18,058 bases of DNA, taken from the NCBI GenBank assembly GCA_910585065.1, contig CAJUCG010000020.1, forward strand, positions 1-18,058, in the 5' to 3' direction. The stretch comes from an uncultured Lachnospiraceae bacterium. GTDB lineage: Bacteria; Bacillota; Clostridia; Lachnospirales; Lachnospiraceae. Of the stretch, positions 1 through 7,613 are shown one piece after another; the stretch's first letter is position 1; every line of letters begins with the position of its first letter. The notes below the pieces were generated by a model, which did no database searches, had not been told where the DNA came from, and saw only the letters and a list, made by a program, of their open reading frames with translations. The translations under genes were made by a program, and so were the position numbers.

Positions 1-807
1 GGAAACGTAGACGGCGACCACCCACAAAATCAAACCGTCCAGACAGGACATAAGATTGCTTCTAATTATAAATATATGTAAATATTTATCAGTTCTTTCA
101 ATATCCTTTTCTGTTTCCCCATCATATTTTTTTAGTAAAAGCGATTGTATCCCTCTATTGCTGCGAAGCTCCTCCGCATACTCTCTGCGGTAAAAAATAT
201 GATTAAAATAATGCACTAGTCTCTCATATGGTTCTTCCTGCTTTGTAAACTGATAATTTTTTCTATTTACCCAAAAAAAATACAGCATATAATTAAGTGT
301 GGAAAGCGCGCAGGCAAGTAAAATCACAGGATCGCCGTAAATGCTAAACACTGTAAACCCCACAATGGCACTCTGCAAAAAGGAAAAGATCTGCATTACA
401 AGCTGAAAATACCGAATACCGCTCTCTCTCATCGCCAATGAGAGCTGATTGTAAAATTCTGTATCATTATAATGTACTGCGCTAATCGAGAGAATTTTTT
501 TGTATAGCGTACCATTTGAGCGTGCCATCACCCTTCCCTCCAAAATATTTGCAAGCAGCGGGGAAAATAATCCCGTCACCATCTTTGAAAGGAAAACCAG
601 CGCGAGATAAATACACAGACCAAAAAGCAGCAAGAGGAAGGAAAAATTTTCCAAAAGAGCATAATCGATCAGAACTTTCAGATAAACAATGTCACAGATC
701 GAAAAAAATATATTGAATATCAATAAAAATATCAGGAAAAACAAAGCCCCCCTTGAAGCTTTCGCTATTTCCTGCACGCTAAAGACAATATTTTTTACAA
801 GTTTCAT
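1..807 (-). CDS. ABC exporter, N-terminal transmembrane part (cut by window edge)
   Basis: An open frame of 269 codons runs from an ATG at 807 (minus) off the left edge without a stop. The start is set by an AGGAG-type ribosome binding site just upstream (about 818-824). The protein begins MKLVKNIVFSVQEI and shows hydrophobic segments at about residues 18-42, 55-75, 138-157, 159-181 and from 252 on. Long charged stretches between them (about 185-245) resemble the cytoplasmic loops of type I ABC exporters. The ATPase domain with Walker motifs would lie beyond the window, so the assignment rests only on membrane layout and general resemblance to ABC exporter membrane domains. In Firmicutes such proteins often export peptides or drugs, but the substrate cannot be told here. 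It is transcribed divergently from the 956 gene and is AT-rich. Confidence 0.65.
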   Translation of the reverse strand, partial: MKLVKNIVFSVQEIAKASRGALFFLIFLLIFNIFFSICDIVYLKVLIDYALLENFSFLLLLFGLCIYLALVFLSKMVTGLFSPLLANILEGRVMARSNGTLYKKILSISAVHYNDTEFYNQLSLAMRESGIRYFQLVMQIFSFLQSAIVGFTVFSIYGDPVILLACALSTLNYMLYFFWVNRKNYQFTKQEEPYERLVHYFNHIFYRREYAEELRSNRGIQSLLLKKYDGETEKDIERTDKYLHIFIIRSNLMSCLDGLILWVVAVYVS

Positions 808-885
808 TCAAATTTATCTCCTCTGCATGATCAATATCGTTTTATTTATCACTGAAGTAATTTTTCTCTCTTTTCCTGCTTTATC

Positions 886-914
886 TTTACAACCTTTTAA
901 AATGGTATTATAAT
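886..914 (+). promoter_or_regulatory. Sigma-A-type promoter for the 956 gene
   Basis: TTTACA at 886-891 and TATAAT at 909-914 are separated by exactly 17 bp. The start codon lies about 40 bp downstream, with GGAGAT at 945-950 as ribosome binding site. The divergent ABC gene must have its own promoter in the same 148-bp gap, but no equally clear one was found for it. Confidence 0.6.
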
Positions 915-955
915 TATACTATATTTTATTATTTGACTACCTATGGAGATTTACT

Positions 956-1714
956 ATGGAAAATTTATGTTTTGAAGAGGCCTGCCGCCGCGTTCTTCAC
1001 AAAAATATAGAACGCACGGGGATTGGCACGCTCGCGGAAAAAACCATCCACGCCATTCTGAAAAATTATTACGCACCGGATGTTACACACCATGAGAAAA
1101 AACTTGCAGGATTCGTGGCAGATGCCTATACGGGAAAGGAAATTTTTGAGATTCAGACCCGCAATTTCAATACCCTGCGCCGCAAACTCGATGCATTTTT
1201 GCCGCTGTGCGATGTAAATATTGTCTATCCGGTCGCGCATACGAAATACTTGCGCTACATTGATCCGCTGACCGGAGAAGTAACTGCACCGCGCAAATCT
1301 CCAAAGCGCGGCAGTCCCTACGCTATTTTTCCGGAACTTTACCGGATTAAACCTTACCTGACCAACAAGAATCTACATATCCATGTTACTCTGCTTGATG
1401 TGGAAGAATACCGTTTCCTTGATGGCTGGAGTAAGGATAAACATAAAGGCGCGAGTAAAATTGACTCGATTCCCCTCTCTTTATATAAAGAAATCACATT
1501 AAATAATCCCCAAGATTACCCCCATCTTATCCCGGATAATCTTCCAGAGCAGTTTACATCGAAAGATTTTAAAACAGCCGCGCAGATCAATCAGCCCCTC
1601 GCCAATGTATCACTAAACATATTATATTTTGTCGGCGCAGTAAACCGAGTGGGGAAACAAAAGAATTTGTATGTATACGAGAAAAGTAACAGGCTGCCCG
1701 CCACAAAAAACTAG
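956..1714 (+). CDS. Unrecognised protein, nuclease-like motif plus winged-helix-like C-terminus
   Basis: This 252-residue protein starts at the ATG at 956, five bases after GGAGAT. I do not recognise a named family. Residues 47-70 contain EKKLAGFVADAYTG followed by EIFEIQT. This spacing of an acidic residue (D56) before an ExQ strand (E65, Q67) resembles the core of PD-(D/E)xK nuclease folds, but the usual lysine is a glutamine, so catalysis is uncertain. A conserved-looking RRKLDAFLP and NIVYPVAHTKYLRYID follow. Residues about 200-243 (FTSKDFKTAAQ to NLYVYE) look like a winged helix. There is no signal peptide or membrane segment, so it is probably cytoplasmic. It stands alone, between the divergent ABC gene and the convergent pfkA. 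The last codons form one arm of its own terminator hairpin. The nuclease reading is an inference. Confidence 0.7.
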   Translation: MENLCFEEACRRVLHKNIERTGIGTLAEKTIHAILKNYYAPDVTHHEKKLAGFVADAYTGKEIFEIQTRNFNTLRRKLDAFLPLCDVNIVYPVAHTKYLRYIDPLTGEVTAPRKSPKRGSPYAIFPELYRIKPYLTNKNLHIHVTLLDVEEYRFLDGWSKDKHKGASKIDSIPLSLYKEITLNNPQDYPHLIPDNLPEQFTSKDFKTAAQINQPLANVSLNILYFVGAVNRVGKQKNLYVYEKSNRLPATKN

Positions 1715-1725
1715 CGGGCAGCCTG
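1690..1725 (+). terminator. Hairpin terminator overlapping the end of the 956 gene
   Basis: A perfect 12-bp stem pairs 1690-1701 (CAGGCTGCCCGC) with 1714-1725 across a 12-base loop holding the stop codon (1712-1714). The T-tract after it on the plus strand is weak (CTTATT). On the minus strand the stem is followed by TTACTTTTCTC, so it may also stop pfkA transcripts coming from the right. Confidence 0.7.
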
Positions 1726-1777
1726 CTTATTAAAATAAGTATTCTTTAGTATGGGCTTAAACCTCTAAACTAGTCGC

Positions 1778-2851
1778 CTATTTATCTCCAAACGAAATTC
1801 CCAACATTCTTGCGCTATCAATAATATCGTCCTTCGGGTCCACGTATTTTAATTTTCCCGCACTCTCAGCAAGCGGAATTGCGGTAACATCATCATTGCG
1901 CATTACCACCAGCTTGCCGTAGTCCTCATTTAAGATAAGCTTCGCACCCATCGCGCCCAAGCGGCTGGAAAGCACACGGTCATACGGACATGGGCTGCCG
2001 CCGCGCTGTGTATGTCCCGGCACTGTAACACGCACTTCCTGTCCTGTTTTTTCTGTAATCTTCGCCGCAATTTCATAGGCAGCTGACGGATATTTGGAAT
2101 TTGCAATCTTCTCCTTGCGCTCCTTCTTTGAGAGTGCCGCTGTCTCCTTCGAGATCGCACCCTCCGCTACTGCGATGATCGAGAAACTCTTGCCCGCTTT
2201 CTCGCGGTCGCGCAGTGCCTTGCAGATCACCTTGATATCGTAAGGGATCTCCGGGATTAAAATAACATCCGCACCGCCCGCAATCCCCGCGTGCAGCGTT
2301 ACCCAGCCGACCTTATGCCCCATCAATTCCAGGATAAACACGCGTCCATGGGACTCCGCCGTTGTATGAATATTGTCAATGGCCTCCGTCGCGATCTCCA
2401 CTGCACTCTGGAAACCAAAGGTCACATCTGTTCCCCAGATATCATTGTCAATTGTCTTTGGCAGACCGATCACATTCAGCCCTTCCTCATAAAGCATATT
2501 TGCACTCTTCTGTGAACCGTTGCCGCCAAGCACTACCAGACAGTCAAGATCCAGCTTTCGGTAGGTTTCTTTCATGGCTTTCACCTTATCAAAACCATCT
2601 TCCACCACACGCATCTGTTTAAACGGCTGACGCGATGTACCAAGAATAGTGCCGCCGCGCGTTAAGATGCCGGAGAAATCCTTCTCTGACATTTTCCGGT
2701 AATTGCCCTGCATCAGCCCGCGATACCCCTCAATAAAACCGAAGATCTCAATTTTCTCGCCGCTGCTAAACAACCCCTTCGCCACGCCGCGCATTGTCGC
2801 ATTGAGTGCCTGGCAGTCACCGCCGCTTGTCAACATACCGATTTTTCTCAT
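1778..2851 (-). CDS. pfkA: 6-phosphofructokinase, probably ATP-dependent
   Basis: PFK phosphorylates fructose 6-phosphate to fructose 1,6-bisphosphate in the glycolytic cytoplasm. The 357-residue protein starts MRKIGMLTSGGD, the usual PFK N-terminus. Its ATG at 2851 has GGAGG five bases upstream; an in-frame ATG at 2863 overlaps that site and is unlikely. PKTIDND at 131-137 carries the catalytic Asp135, and MGHKVGW at 177-183 is the sugar-phosphate region. The phosphate-donor loop reads GGNGS (109-113). Glycine at the second position of the donor switch is typical of ATP users, whereas Lys132 before TIDND is common to PPi-type and long-clade enzymes. The combination Gly plus Lys is known in ATP-using members such as trypanosomal PFK. 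Asn111 replaces the aspartate that binds Mg-ATP in E. coli PFK. It lies downstream of ppk on the same strand but has its own likely promoter, so it need not be cotranscribed. Confidence 0.93.
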   Translation of the reverse strand: MRKIGMLTSGGDCQALNATMRGVAKGLFSSGEKIEIFGFIEGYRGLMQGNYRKMSEKDFSGILTRGGTILGTSRQPFKQMRVVEDGFDKVKAMKETYRKLDLDCLVVLGGNGSQKSANMLYEEGLNVIGLPKTIDNDIWGTDVTFGFQSAVEIATEAIDNIHTTAESHGRVFILELMGHKVGWVTLHAGIAGGADVILIPEIPYDIKVICKALRDREKAGKSFSIIAVAEGAISKETAALSKKERKEKIANSKYPSAAYEIAAKITEKTGQEVRVTVPGHTQRGGSPCPYDRVLSSRLGAMGAKLILNEDYGKLVVMRNDDVTAIPLAESAGKLKYVDPKDDIIDSARMLGISFGDK

Positions 2852-2880
2852 TTTATCCTCCATTCCGGAGCGTTTTCATT

Positions 2881-2886
2881 ATTATA
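2881..2886 (-). promoter_or_regulatory. Candidate -10 box for pfkA
   Basis: TATAAT on the minus strand lies about 30 bp before the pfkA start. The hexamer 17 bp upstream is a poor -35 match (TTTATC). A better TTGACG box is 32 bp away, too far to pair with it. Confidence 0.4.
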
Positions 2887-2954
2887 GGGAAACTTGCGCT
2901 GCTGATAAATTTTTGCCGCGTCAAAACTATTTCCCGCTGCACAAAGTTTATTGC

Positions 2955-2976
2955 CTGATAAATAATCAGTCTTTTT
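2955..2976 (+). terminator. Weak plus-oriented hairpin with T-run between pfkA and ppk
   Basis: CTGAT (2955-2959) pairs with ATCAG (2965-2969) and is followed by TCTTTTTT on the plus strand. No plus-strand gene ends here, so its role is unclear. On the minus strand the stem has no T-run. Confidence 0.25.
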
Positions 2977-3022
2977 TGCGCACAGACCATCCCGTGACGC
3001 TCCGCACGGAAACCTGCCTGAA

Positions 3023-3048
3023 AATAAGCGTATCCGCCTTATTTTTTT
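3023..3048. terminator. Possible terminator at the ppk 3' end
   Basis: AATAAGCG (3023-3030) pairs with CG plus CTTATT (3035-3043, one bulged C) around a TATC loop. On the minus strand, the direction of ppk, the stem begins a few bases after the stop codon and ends in TTTTCAGG, a weak tail. On the plus strand it is followed by a run of seven T. Confidence 0.4.
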
Positions 3049-5368
3049 ATTTGCTTTCTCTGCCGGATTTTTCGGATTTCTCCACCCCGGTCTTCTTTGA
3101 TGTCTTGCGAGGTGTGGAAGCTCTGCGTCTTGGCACCGCAGTTTCCGGATCCCTCTCCTCTTTTTCTGTTTTCTCGCGCTTTTCTTTTTTTCCAGATTTT
3201 TCTAGTTCCTTCCTTTTCTCTTCCTCCGCTTTCTTTGCCTCTTTTGCCTCTCTCGCCTCTTTCTCCTTCAATGCCTTCTCCGCCTGCTCATAGGCCTGCT
3301 GATAGAATACTTCCTGCGAATTGATCTCCTTTTTGCGTGCCTTTTTATGCACATAAGTACCATCAGATTTCATCAGTCTGCCCTTGATATTATCGGAGAG
3401 CATCGTTTTAAACATCTGGGCAATCCGGTTGGCAAGCGGCTCCGATTCCACGCGCACAGCCACCTCGACCCGACGCACAGTATTGCGCGTCATAAAATCC
3501 GCGGAGGAAATATAGAGAACTCTGCGTGCCCCCGTTCCAAAAATATAAATTCTCGCGTGTTCCAAAAATCTTCCCACAATGCTGACCACCGTAATATTAT
3601 CCGTAAAGCCCTTAATCCCCGGATTCAAGCAGCAGATACCACGAATTACCAGCTCAACTTTAACTCCTGCCTGAGACGCTTCAATCAGTTTTTCAATCAG
3701 CACCTTATCCGTCAGCGAATTTAATTTTACACCGATATAACCACGCCCGCCTTTTTTGGCGATCGCAATCTCCTCGTCCATGCACTCTAAAATTCCCGGT
3801 CGCAGCCCGTTCGGTGCAACTAATAAATGCTTTGTTACCGGCTCACAAAACTGCCCCATCGAGAGCGCGTTAAATACCATCAATGCCTCTAGTCCAACCT
3901 CCATCGACGCGGTCATCAAAGAATAATCCGTGTAGAGCATCGCGGTCTTCTCATTATAATTTCCCGTTCCAATCTGGGTGATATACTGTATTTTCTTCTT
4001 TGTCTTGCGCGTGATAAGGCAGAGTTTTGAATGCACTTTATATCCATCCAACCCGTAGATAATGCGGCACCCCGCCTCCTCCAACCGCCTTGACCAGCCA
4101 ATATTATTTTCCTCGTCGAAGCGCGCGCGCAGCTCAACTAAAACCACAACTTCCTTGCCATTTTCCGCCGCCTTGATCAGCGCGTCAATCACCTTGCTGT
4201 ATTTTGCCACCCGGTAGAGCGTCATCTTCATTGAAACCACCTCAGGGTCGGATGCCGCCTCGTCGAGCAGCCGCAAAAACGGCTGAATACTCTCATAGGG
4301 GTAGGACAAAAGAATATCCTTTTTTGCAATCTGCTCCATCATCGGCAGATCTTCCCGAATCATCGCGCTCTTCTGCGGCACACGCTTCTCATAAAAGAAT
4401 TCCGGCTTTCCCTTTAAAGAATCCTGAAGCTGAAAGACAAAGGAGAGATCGAGCGGCGATTCAATATAAAAGATCTGCTCTTCTGTCAGATCAAGATGCT
4501 CACATAATTTCTTTACAATCTCCATATCAAGCGCGCGGCTTAATTCTGCCCGCACCGCACAGAGTTTTTTGCGGCGTTTTAAAAGTTCTACCATCGCCTC
4601 GCGGTAATCGATCCCCTGCTCTGCCGGAAGCTCTTCAAATACACTCTCCTCCTCGATCTCCAAATCGGCGTTGCGAACCACGCGCAGCAGCGATTTGGAC
4701 TTGATCTTGTAATGATCAAAGATCTCTGGCGCGAAATGCAGAATTAATTCCTCCACAAGCATAAAGCGGTTCGGATCAGTCTTTAACTGAATCAAACGCT
4801 CAAACAGCCCATTATTGCACGGCACAATCCCGATCTTGTCACTGTTTTTTGCTTCGAGTGCCACCACCGCATAGATTTCCTTGTTCTTTAAAAAGGGAAA
4901 TGGCTGGCGTTTCCCCACGACTTGCGGGGAGATTAACGGGCGGATCTCCGTATTAAAATAAACTTCCAGATACGCGGCATCCTCCTCGGAAAGTTTTGCG
5001 AAATTAATCAGCTCCACGCCGCCTTTCTTTTGTATCTGATCCATCAGCTCAAAATAGATCCGATCTTTCTCCCTGCACAACTGTCTGCTCTCCTCCAAGA
5101 TTGCTGTAATCTGCTGTTGTGGTGTAAGTTTTGTCTTGTTCTCACATAAATCTGGCGAGTATAACATCTGGTCATGCAGCGAGCCGACGCGCACCATAAA
5201 AAATTCATCCAGATTGCTCTGAAAAATCGACGCGAAGGTCAGTCGCTCCGCTAAAGGCACAGATTCGTCCGCCGCCTCCTCAAGGACACGACCATTAAAT
5301 TTCAGCCAGGATAATTCTCGATTAGAATAACAATTTGCCTTTATCTCTTCACTTTTCTTTTCCCCCAT
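3047..5368 (-). CDS. ppk: Polyphosphate kinase 1 with a charged lysine/glutamate-rich C-terminal tail
   Basis: Ppk1 reversibly polymerises the terminal phosphate of ATP into polyphosphate. The 773-residue protein has the family hallmarks: NRELSWLKFNGRVLEEA (16-32) and SNLDEFFMVRVGSL (51-64) in the N-terminal region, then two phospholipase D-like catalytic domains. YKVHSKLCLI holds His446, equivalent to the autophosphorylated histidine of E. coli Ppk. FLEHARIYIFG holds His604, the second active-site histidine, and IGTGNYNEKTA follows at 466-476. The core ends near residue 690. From about 691 to 773 the protein is a low-complexity tail of Lys, Glu, Ala and Arg (for example KEAREAKEAKKAEEEKRKEL), which usual Ppk1 proteins lack; this explains the extra length over a typical 690-720 residues. 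The ATG at 5368 follows GGAGAGGATAAAA. It is 55 bp behind asnA, which suggests cotranscription from the asnA promoter. Confidence 0.95.
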   Translation of the reverse strand: MGEKKSEEIKANCYSNRELSWLKFNGRVLEEAADESVPLAERLTFASIFQSNLDEFFMVRVGSLHDQMLYSPDLCENKTKLTPQQQITAILEESRQLCREKDRIYFELMDQIQKKGGVELINFAKLSEEDAAYLEVYFNTEIRPLISPQVVGKRQPFPFLKNKEIYAVVALEAKNSDKIGIVPCNNGLFERLIQLKTDPNRFMLVEELILHFAPEIFDHYKIKSKSLLRVVRNADLEIEEESVFEELPAEQGIDYREAMVELLKRRKKLCAVRAELSRALDMEIVKKLCEHLDLTEEQIFYIESPLDLSFVFQLQDSLKGKPEFFYEKRVPQKSAMIREDLPMMEQIAKKDILLSYPYESIQPFLRLLDEAASDPEVVSMKMTLYRVAKYSKVIDALIKAAENGKEVVVLVELRARFDEENNIGWSRRLEEAGCRIIYGLDGYKVHSKLCLITRKTKKKIQYITQIGTGNYNEKTAMLYTDYSLMTASMEVGLEALMVFNALSMGQFCEPVTKHLLVAPNGLRPGILECMDEEIAIAKKGGRGYIGVKLNSLTDKVLIEKLIEASQAGVKVELVIRGICCLNPGIKGFTDNITVVSIVGRFLEHARIYIFGTGARRVLYISSADFMTRNTVRRVEVAVRVESEPLANRIAQMFKTMLSDNIKGRLMKSDGTYVHKKARKKEINSQEVFYQQAYEQAEKALKEKEAREAKEAKKAEEEKRKELEKSGKKEKREKTEKEERDPETAVPRRRASTPRKTSKKTGVEKSEKSGRESK

Positions 5369-5370
5369 TT

Positions 5371-5397
5371 TTATCCTCTCCTTTCCTGCCGACGCAT
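5371..5397 (-). CDS. Possible 8-residue leader peptide MRRQERRG before ppk
   Basis: A mini-ORF in the asnA-ppk gap starts at ATG 5397 and stops at TAA 5371-5373, two bases before the ppk ATG. It has its own AGGAG at 5405-5409 with a 7-base spacer. The ppk ribosome binding site lies inside it. Four of eight codons are arginine (CGT, CGG, AGG, AGA). Translation through it would place a terminating ribosome on the ppk start, which would allow coupling. The ribosome binding site and phasing are seen; expression and a regulatory role are inferred. Confidence 0.35.
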   Translation of the reverse strand: MRRQERRG

Positions 5398-5423
5398 TTG
5401 TTTTCTCCTAAATATATATGGTG

Positions 5424-6431
5424 CTACAGAAGAATAATCCCATGCTCTCTGCAGATCTTCCGCATCTGTTCCGGCCAAATGCTTGCCTGTACTTCCCCGA
5501 CATGGGCGCGGTCGAGCAAAAGCATACATAGGCGCGACTGACCGATCCCGCCGCCGATGGTCAGGGGAAGTTCCCCCGCAAGCAGCATCCTGTGGTACGG
5601 CAGACTCTCGCGCTCCTCACAGCCCGCTTTTTTTAGCTGCAGGGCAAGTGAAACCTCATCGACGCGGATTCCCATACTTGAAATTTCAAGCGCGCAGCCA
5701 AGCGTCTCGTACCAAAACAGAATATCCCCATTCAACGCCCAGTCATCGTAGTCCGGTGCGCGTCCATCATGCGGCAGTCCATCGGAAAGTTTATCGCCGA
5801 TCTTCATCACAAAAACGCAGCCATGCTCCCTTGTTATCGCATTTTCGCGCTCCTTCGGGGTCTTATCCGGATATTTTTCAAGCAGCTCCTCCGAACTGAT
5901 AAAATAAATATCATCCGGCAGATGTTTTACTGCCTGCGGATATTTATACCAGACTTCATGTTCCATATGTTTAATTACCTTAAAGATTTGACGCACCACA
6001 GACTGCAAAGTTTCGACTGTGCGCTGCTCTTTTGTAATCACTTTTTCCCAATCCCACTGATCCACATAACAGGAATGAAGATTATCTAATTCCTCATCGC
6101 GCCGAATGGCATTCATATTGGTATAAAGTCCCTCACCCGGCAAAAAGCCATAGCGCTTTAATGCCATGCGCTTCCATTTTGCAAGCGACTGCACAACTTC
6201 CACATCCTCGCCCGGAGCCCCGGCTAGGTCAAAGCTAACCTTTCGCTCCACCCCGTTTAAGTCGTCGTTAAGCCCTGAATTTTTTTCTACAAAAAGCGGC
6301 GCGGAGATACGCTCAAGATTCAATTCCTTTCCGAACTCCTTCTGAAACGTATCACGGATATACTTGATTGCCTCCTGTGTCTGCCGTACACTAAGCTTAG
6401 GGTCATACCCCTTTGGTAAAACTAAGTCCAT
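5424..6431 (-). CDS. asnA: Aspartate--ammonia ligase (asparagine synthetase A)
   Basis: AsnA makes asparagine from aspartate, ammonia and ATP via an aspartyl-adenylate, in the cytoplasm; it is a class II aminoacyl-tRNA synthetase paralogue. The 335-residue product matches the family length of about 330. Recognisable blocks are FDLAGAPGEDVEVVQSLAKWKR (about 67-88), GLYTNMNAIRRDEELDN (101-117) and TIGGGIGQSRLCMLLL (291-306), the last being the class II motif 3 with its ATP-binding arginine. The ATG at 6431 follows AGGAGG by six bases; an in-frame ATG nine codons upstream lies before that site and is rejected. A good promoter lies close upstream, and the leader of only about 35 bases leaves no room for a T-box. 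It probably heads an operon with ppk. Confidence 0.95.
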   Translation of the reverse strand: MDLVLPKGYDPKLSVRQTQEAIKYIRDTFQKEFGKELNLERISAPLFVEKNSGLNDDLNGVERKVSFDLAGAPGEDVEVVQSLAKWKRMALKRYGFLPGEGLYTNMNAIRRDEELDNLHSCYVDQWDWEKVITKEQRTVETLQSVVRQIFKVIKHMEHEVWYKYPQAVKHLPDDIYFISSEELLEKYPDKTPKERENAITREHGCVFVMKIGDKLSDGLPHDGRAPDYDDWALNGDILFWYETLGCALEISSMGIRVDEVSLALQLKKAGCEERESLPYHRMLLAGELPLTIGGGIGQSRLCMLLLDRAHVGEVQASIWPEQMRKICREHGIILL

Positions 6432-6470
6432 ATTTATCCTCCTCGCATCCCTCATCACATATTATCTTTT

Positions 6471-6499
6471 AGTATACCCTTTTTTTTCCTACATCTCAA
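6471..6499 (-). promoter_or_regulatory. Sigma-A promoter of asnA(-ppk)
   Basis: On the minus strand TTGAGA (6494-6499) and TATACT (6471-6476) are separated by 17 bp, with the asnA start about 40 bp downstream. It is back to back with the promoter of the S1 gene. Confidence 0.75.
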
Positions 6500-6562
6500 G
6501 GGCTTTTTCAAATTTTTTTCCGCTATTTTCCCCTCTAGGACTCCCCCGCATAAAATTTTTGC

Positions 6563-6591
6563 TTGCAGTACACATAAAAATCGATTATACT
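6563..6591 (+). promoter_or_regulatory. Sigma-A promoter of the S1-domain gene
   Basis: TTGCAG (6563-6568) and TATACT (6586-6591) are spaced by 17 bp, leading to a short leader with GGAAAGGAAG before the ATG at 6645. Confidence 0.75.
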
Positions 6592-6644
6592 ATGCTTTAA
6601 AATGGCAGGAACATAAAGAAACCCGCCGGAAAGGAAGTAATCAT

Positions 6645-7613
6645 ATGGAAAATGAAGAATTAAAACAGACCACTGATGCATCGCAGGTGGAAACTGCCGC
6701 AAAGGAGGAAAAGATTCCATCCATGGCAGAATTCGAGTCACAGATCGACCACTCCTTCCGCAAACTTAAGCCCGGAGATATTGTGACGGGAACCGTGATC
6801 GGCATTTCTGACACGGAGGTAACAGTTGATCTAAACAGCTATACTGAGGGGATTATCAAGCTGGAGGAATTAAGCAACGATCCGCGCTTCTCCATTAAGG
6901 CGGACATCCAGATCGGGGAGGAGATCTCCGCCACTGTCTTAAAGGAAGACCGCGAGGGCAATATCTTACTCTCGCGCAAACAGGCTGATGATATCTTAGC
7001 ATGGGATACCCTAAAGACGATGATGCAGGAGCGCGTTCCTGTAACCGTAAAAGTTGCACAAGTAGTAAATGCCGGCGTTATCACCTATCTGCAGGGCATC
7101 CGCGCATTTATTCCAGCGTCCAAACTCGCGCTTACCTACGTCGAGGATCTCTCAACTTTCGTTGGAAAAGAGCTTGCTGTACAGGTAATCACCGTGGATA
7201 AAGAAAAGAAAAAGCTGGTACTCTCCGCCAAAGATCTCCTTCTCGCACAGGCCGTCGCGGAAAAAAATAACCGCGCGTCACAACTTGCCATAGGAAGTGT
7301 CCTCTCCGGCAAGGTTGAAAAGATTATGCCATTCGGTGCTTTTGTGGATCTTGGGGACGGTCTGTCCGGTCTGGTACACATCTCTCAGATCAGTGATAAG
7401 CGCATCAAGACACCGGGCGAAGTACTCAAGGTTGGCGATGAAGTCAAGGTGAGAGTCCGCGATGTAAAAGATGGCAAAATCAGTCTGAGCATGAAGAATC
7501 TAAGTGCAAAAGACGAGGCGGTGGAAACGCCGACAGGTCCAAGGGAATTTTCCTCTGGCGGGGAAGCGACCACCGGCCTCGCAGAATTGTTGAAAAATAT
7601 TAAGCTTTCCTAA
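6645..7613 (+). CDS. S1 RNA-binding protein with three S1 domains (short ribosomal protein S1 homologue)
   Basis: The 322-residue protein contains three OB-fold S1 domains: about 42-113 (KPGDIVTGTVIGI to LLSRKQAD), 128-198 (more divergent, RVPVTVKVAQV to LVLSAKDL) and 215-287 (AIGSVLSGKVEKIMPFGAFVDLGDGLSGLVHISQI to LSMKNLS). The third has the classic GAFVDLGDGLSGLVHIS signature. S1 proteins bind single-stranded RNA and in many bacteria aid mRNA binding to the ribosome. The Gram-positive homologue (as in B. subtilis YpfD) is shorter than E. coli's six-domain protein and need not be essential for translation. The N-terminal 40 residues are acidic and Gln/Glu-rich. It has its own promoter and appears monocistronic. 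Its last 14 bp overlap the convergent relQ gene, so the two messages share complementary 3' ends. Confidence 0.9.
   Translation: MENEELKQTTDASQVETAAKEEKIPSMAEFESQIDHSFRKLKPGDIVTGTVIGISDTEVTVDLNSYTEGIIKLEELSNDPRFSIKADIQIGEEISATVLKEDREGNILLSRKQADDILAWDTLKTMMQERVPVTVKVAQVVNAGVITYLQGIRAFIPASKLALTYVEDLSTFVGKELAVQVITVDKEKKKLVLSAKDLLLAQAVAEKNNRASQLAIGSVLSGKVEKIMPFGAFVDLGDGLSGLVHISQISDKRIKTPGEVLKVGDEVKVRVRDVKDGKISLSMKNLSAKDEAVETPTGPREFSSGGEATTGLAELLKNIKLS

Noticed and set aside
516..913. Two short plus-strand open frames (66 and 74 aa)
   Set aside because: They lie antisense to the ABC exporter fragment or in its AT-rich promoter region, with no start signals or recognisable features.
2703..3293. 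196-aa plus-strand open frame across the ppk tail and pfkA start
   Set aside because: It is the antisense of the low-complexity ppk tail and of pfkA. It is Ser/Phe-rich and has no ribosome binding site.
6432..6500. T-box regulating asnA
   Set aside because: The promoter leaves a leader of only about 35 nt, with no specifier stem or T-box sequence.
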